NCBI GenBank assembly: GCA_902783215.1
Contig: CACZQD010000104.1
Coordinates: 1-8,447 of the forward strand
Length of the DNA stretch: 8,447 nucleotides
Direction: 5' to 3'
Origin: an uncultured Erysipelotrichaceae bacterium
Lineage (GTDB): Bacteria; Bacillota_I; Bacilli_A; RF39; UBA660
Position numbers and translations under genes: made by a program. Below are positions 5,644 to 8,447 of the stretch, in pieces. Numbering within the stretch: the stretch's first letter is position 1; the number at the start of each line of letters is the position of its first letter. The notes under the pieces are model-generated. The model made no database searches, had not been told where the DNA came from, and saw only the letters and a list, made by a program, of their open reading frames with translations.

Positions 5644-6917
5644 GGTTCATCTAAAGTTTCATCTGGTTGTAATAAAGGACTATTCCCTAAATCAGAAGAA
5701 TAAAGTTGCTTTAAAATAATATCAATATCTTTTTGTGTTTCATTAACTTCTTCTTCTGCCTTTTGATATTCAGCTGATTTTTCTTCATATTCTTTTTGTG
5801 CTAATTCAAATCTTTTTTTACAATTACTACTATTCTTTTTTTGTTTATATAAAACTTTAAACAATTTATTAAGTCTATCAATAGTTCTATCTAATCTCGC
5901 CATATACATATCTTCATCAACTGGTTGTTTTTCATAAGGTGTGATATATTTATCATTAAATTCCTTTTGATTTTGCTCAAAATCAAAACTTAGATCATTT
6001 ACAGGAATTTCAACTGGTTCTAAAGAATTTTCTTCTTGACTGTTTTTACCAGTAAGATTAGCAAAAAATTCATCTGATTCCTTTTCTTTTTGTTCATATT
6101 CTTTATTTATTCTATCCATTTCAGCTGTAAATTTATCTGAAGCTTCTGTACCTCCTTTATTAAACTTCTCAGCAACCTTATCAAAATATTTTTGTGATTC
6201 ACTAATATGTTTTAAAAATTCATCTACATTATATTCTTCAGTACTATTTCCTTCATTATCCATATTAAGAACATCTCCTTTCTCTTCCTGAATATTACTT
6301 TGTTCATCAATTTGATTTTCAACTAAAGAATCTAAAACCTCATCTATTTCATCCAAAGTATTTTCTAAATCAACTGGTTTAACCACCTTAACATCATCCA
6401 TAGATTCACTTTCAATTTTTTCTAATTCTTGATTTAATTCATTTATATTATTATTTTCTATTTGAATTAATTTATCTGCTTTTTCTGCTGCTATTTCAGG
6501 GGTATCTATCTTTCTTTCTTCAAGCTTATTAAAACTATTTATATAATTATCAATTTCTTTGTCTAACTTTATTAAACTATTTAAAGCCATCGAGTTGTCT
6601 TTTTCCATATTATTATCTAAAAAATCACAAACACTCAAATTAATAGTTTCATAAATACTTTTAAAATTTTTCTTAATACTATCTAATTCATCTTCATTAT
6701 TTACATAACTTTCCAATTTTTCAAAACTTGGATAATTATTTTTTATCTCTCTTTCTAGATTATCAAGAGAAACATTGGCAATACTTTCCACAATATTTCT
6801 TACTGAATAATTATTATCATTTGCTTTTGGATTTTCTAATACTGAAACAGCAAAATCTATCTTATCTTTAATAGAAATAAAATACTTACTAATTATGTAA
6901 TTAATAGATTCTTCCAC
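5628..6917 (-). CDS. Unrecognised acidic coiled-coil protein between polC and rpmB
   Basis: A 429-aa protein of unknown family, very rich in Glu, Asp, Asn and Lys, with no tryptophan, no signal peptide and no membrane segment; it is probably cytoplasmic. Residues 1-135 are mostly helical with hydrophobic positions (YIISKYFISIKDKIDFAVSVL at 7-27), perhaps a small helical bundle. About 140-170 is a short coiled coil. About 171-230 is acidic, low in complexity and probably disordered. About 231-290 is helical again. About 338-408 is a long charged coiled coil that includes RLDRTIDRLNKLFKVLYKQK (341-360). The end, 409-429, is a Pro- and Asp-containing tail ending KKRI. The start is GTG (6915-6917), supported by AAGGTG at 6923-6928. 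It has its own promoter and a terminator shared with rpmB. A structural or scaffold role is possible, but nothing in the sequence names one. Confidence 0.85.
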   Translation of the reverse strand: MEESINYIISKYFISIKDKIDFAVSVLENPKANDNNYSVRNIVESIANVSLDNLEREIKNNYPSFEKLESYVNNEDELDSIKKNFKSIYETINLSVCDFLDNNMEKDNSMALNSLIKLDKEIDNYINSFNKLEERKIDTPEIAAEKADKLIQIENNNINELNQELEKIESESMDDVKVVKPVDLENTLDEIDEVLDSLVENQIDEQSNIQEEKGDVLNMDNEGNSTEEYNVDEFLKHISESQKYFDKVAEKFNKGGTEASDKFTAEMDRINKEYEQKEKESDEFFANLTGKNSQEENSLEPVEIPVNDLSFDFEQNQKEFNDKYITPYEKQPVDEDMYMARLDRTIDRLNKLFKVLYKQKKNSSNCKKRFELAQKEYEEKSAEYQKAEEEVNETQKDIDIILKQLYSSDLGNSPLLQPDETLDEPKKRI

Positions 6918-6947
6918 ACAATCACCTTCCGTTATTTTATTACTTCT

Positions 6948-6982
6948 ATTATAATTAAATCATATTTTTTAAAATTTGTAAA
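6948..6982 (-). promoter_or_regulatory. Promoter region of the coiled-coil gene
   Basis: Two overlapping candidates exist on the minus strand. TTTACA (6977-6982) lies 17 bases before TTTAAT (6954-6959). A perfect TATAAT (6948-6953) sits directly downstream but lacks a good -35 at normal spacing. Either would give a leader of roughly 24-30 bases carrying AAGGTG (6923-6928). Which one is used cannot be decided by reading. Confidence 0.5.
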
Positions 6983-6992
6983 TACAAATAAA

Positions 6993-7020
6993 GAAAAAAA
7001 TGACAATAACTGCCATTTTA
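6993..7020 (-). terminator. Intrinsic terminator of polC
   Basis: On the minus strand AAATGGCA and TGTCATTT pair as an 8-bp stem with one G-U wobble (7011-7018 with 6998-7005) around a 5-base loop, followed by a run of seven T (7000-6994). It begins at the polC stop codon (7018-7020). Confidence 0.75.
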
Positions 7021-8447
7021 AAACAAACTTAATTGATTTGATTCTTCCATTCCGTCAAAAATATTCATTGACTTCATTTTTTCAATAAGGGTTTGTGATA
7101 CTTTGGCACGATATTGTACTTCTTCTACACTTAAAAATTCTCTCTTTTCGCGTTCTTTTACAATATTATTAGCTACTGTATCTCCTAAACCATCTATTGA
7201 ATTAAACGGAGGATATATTTCTGTATCATTTTTAACTTTCCAAACAGTTGCTTCGCTTTCGTATAAATCAACATTTAAAAATTTCATACCTCTAGCACTT
7301 GCTTCTAAAGCTACTTTTAAACTTTCTAATTGACCATTTTCTTTATTTGAAGCTTCATATCCTTTTTCTTGTATTTCAATAATTCTTGATCTAATTGTAT
7401 CATATCCTTTAATCATTGCTTCCACGTCTACATCTGTTGCTTTCGAAGAATACCAAGATGCATAAAAGTATACCGGCATATGAACCTTGTACCAAGCAAT
7501 TCTAAAGGCACTTATAACATAAGCAGCAGCATGGGCTTTAGGGAACATATACTTTATTTTTTGACAAGATCCAATAAACCATTCAGGAATATTAGCTTCT
7601 TTCATAGTTTGAACATGTTCTTGCCATAAATCTGGTTGTTTTGAAGCTCTTCCTTTACGAACAAACTCCATTATTTTAAATGCTTTAATCGGTTTAACAC
7701 CTTTATACATCAAATAAACCATAATATCATCACGACATCCAATTGTTTCTTTGAATGGTACAACATTATTTTGAATTAATTCCTGAGCATTACCAAGCCA
7801 TACATCCGTACCATGTGATAAACCAGATATCTTTACTAATTCTGCAAATGTAGTTGGTTTAGTATCTTCTACTAATTTAATAGTAAATGGAGTCCCAAAC
7901 TCAGGAATACCTAAAGTTCCTGTGTTGCACATTATTTGCTCAGTAGTAACTCCTAAAACTTTAGTAGATGTAAAAATACTCATGGTATCTTTATCGTCTA
8001 AAGGAACTTTCATAATATCCGTTCCTGATTGCAATTGAATAAGTCTTAATTGAGTAGGATCAGAATGTCCTAAAATATCAAGTTTTAATACACATTCTTC
8101 AATAGAGTGATAATCAAAATGTGTTGTGCGCCAAGGTGATGTTGGATCTTCCGCTGGAAATTGAAATGGTGTGAAATCAAAACAATCCATATAATCTGGA
8201 ATAACAACAATTCCACCTGGGTGCTGTCCTGTTGTTCTTTTAACCCCTGTACATCCTTTAGCTAATCGTTCAACTTCAGCTGTTTTCATCACAATATTGT
8301 TATCTTCACAATACCCTTTAACAAAACCAAATGCTGTTTTATCAGCAACTGTACCAATTGTTCCAGCACGATAAACATTATTTTCACCAAATAATACTTT
8401 GGTATATGCATGGGTACTTGCTTGATTTAAATCAGAGAAATTAAGAT
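7018..8447 (-). CDS. polC: DNA polymerase III alpha subunit PolC, C-terminal part
   Basis: The frame is open from the right edge and encodes the last 475 residues of PolC, the Gram-positive replicative polymerase of about 1,430 aa. Numbering from the first full codon (8443-8445), it starts LNFS, the end of the catalytic DxDLNFS motif. The two bases at the edge (8446-8447) are the end of an Asp codon, probably the second catalytic Asp. Further family blocks are TGVKRTTGQHPGG (66-78), KLDILG with the third catalytic Asp at 123, SGLSHGTDVWLGNAQ (207-221), the KYMFPKAHAAAY block (299-310), a helix-hairpin-helix region (about 414-433) and the C-terminal QLSLF (471-475), which binds the sliding clamp. 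The GTG at 8290-8292 is internal and not a start. The 5' part, with OB, exonuclease and PHP domains, lies outside the window. A terminator follows directly. Confidence 0.97.
   Translation of the reverse strand, partial: LNFSDLNQASTHAYTKVLFGENNVYRAGTIGTVADKTAFGFVKGYCEDNNIVMKTAEVERLAKGCTGVKRTTGQHPGGIVVIPDYMDCFDFTPFQFPAEDPTSPWRTTHFDYHSIEECVLKLDILGHSDPTQLRLIQLQSGTDIMKVPLDDKDTMSIFTSTKVLGVTTEQIMCNTGTLGIPEFGTPFTIKLVEDTKPTTFAELVKISGLSHGTDVWLGNAQELIQNNVVPFKETIGCRDDIMVYLMYKGVKPIKAFKIMEFVRKGRASKQPDLWQEHVQTMKEANIPEWFIGSCQKIKYMFPKAHAAAYVISAFRIAWYKVHMPVYFYASWYSSKATDVDVEAMIKGYDTIRSRIIEIQEKGYEASNKENGQLESLKVALEASARGMKFLNVDLYESEATVWKVKNDTEIYPPFNSIDGLGDTVANNIVKEREKREFLSVEEVQYRAKVSQTLIEKMKSMNIFDGMEESNQLSLF

Noticed and set aside
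7103..7333. A plus-strand open frame of 76 codons
   Set aside because: It lies antisense inside polC, matches nothing I know and has no supporting promoter or ribosome site.
8290..8292. GTG as the start of a separate 424-aa protein
   Set aside because: The frame continues upstream to the window edge with clear PolC sequence, so this is an internal valine codon.
1..8447. Mycoplasma-type genetic code (TGA read as Trp)
   Set aside because: All Trp codons I checked are TGG, no gene contains an in-frame TGA, and the yerB-like gene uses TGA as its stop.
1..8447. A mobile element, CRISPR array, toxin-antitoxin pair or defence island
   Set aside because: No transposase, integrase, spaced repeat or known defence domain is visible. 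The gene content is mainly core replication and translation.

Overview
The window is very AT-rich and gene-dense. It fits a low-GC Bacillota or Mycoplasmatota-like genome, probably an uncultured gut-type Bacilli lineage; that placement is inference. Three points support it. Both Gram-positive replicative polymerase alpha subunits, PolC and DnaE, are present. The L28 protein is short, with a mollicute-like tail. The genetic code looks standard: every tryptophan codon I checked is TGG, and no gene has an in-frame TGA, which argues against a code-4 Mycoplasma.

Layout from right to left, the main direction of transcription (minus strand): (1) 7018-8445, the C-terminal part of polC, ending in a clamp-binding QLSLF motif and followed by a terminator; (2) 5628-6917, an unrecognised acidic coiled-coil protein of 429 aa with its own promoter; (3) 5441-5614, rpmB (ribosomal protein L28), the only plus-strand gene, convergent with gene 2 and sharing a bidirectional terminator with it; (4) 2387-5314, dnaE, divergent from rpmB across a 126-bp region with back-to-back sigma-A-type promoters; (5) 1277-2323, a YerB-like DUF3048 protein; (6) 709-1218, a small HD-domain protein; (7) 1-680, the N-terminal part of an unrecognised, probably alpha-helical (TPR-like) protein that runs off the left edge.

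A promoter can be proposed for every gene whose start is visible, and a terminator hairpin follows most genes. The window therefore reads as a row of mostly single-gene transcription units rather than an operon. Leaders are very short. At two junctions the terminator of one gene overlaps or abuts the promoter of the next, and several stop codons lie inside terminator hairpins. No intergenic gap exceeds about 130 bases. I saw no tRNA, rRNA, CRISPR array, insertion sequence, phage gene or riboswitch.

Functionally, polC and dnaE provide the two DNA polymerase III alpha subunits of chromosome replication and rpmB is translational. The yerB-like, HD, coiled-coil and TPR-like genes have no specific assigned role. 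I did not find a clear new multi-gene system. The best leads are the unknown coiled-coil protein beside polC, the tight clustering of polC, rpmB and dnaE, and the compact divergent and overlapping control regions.
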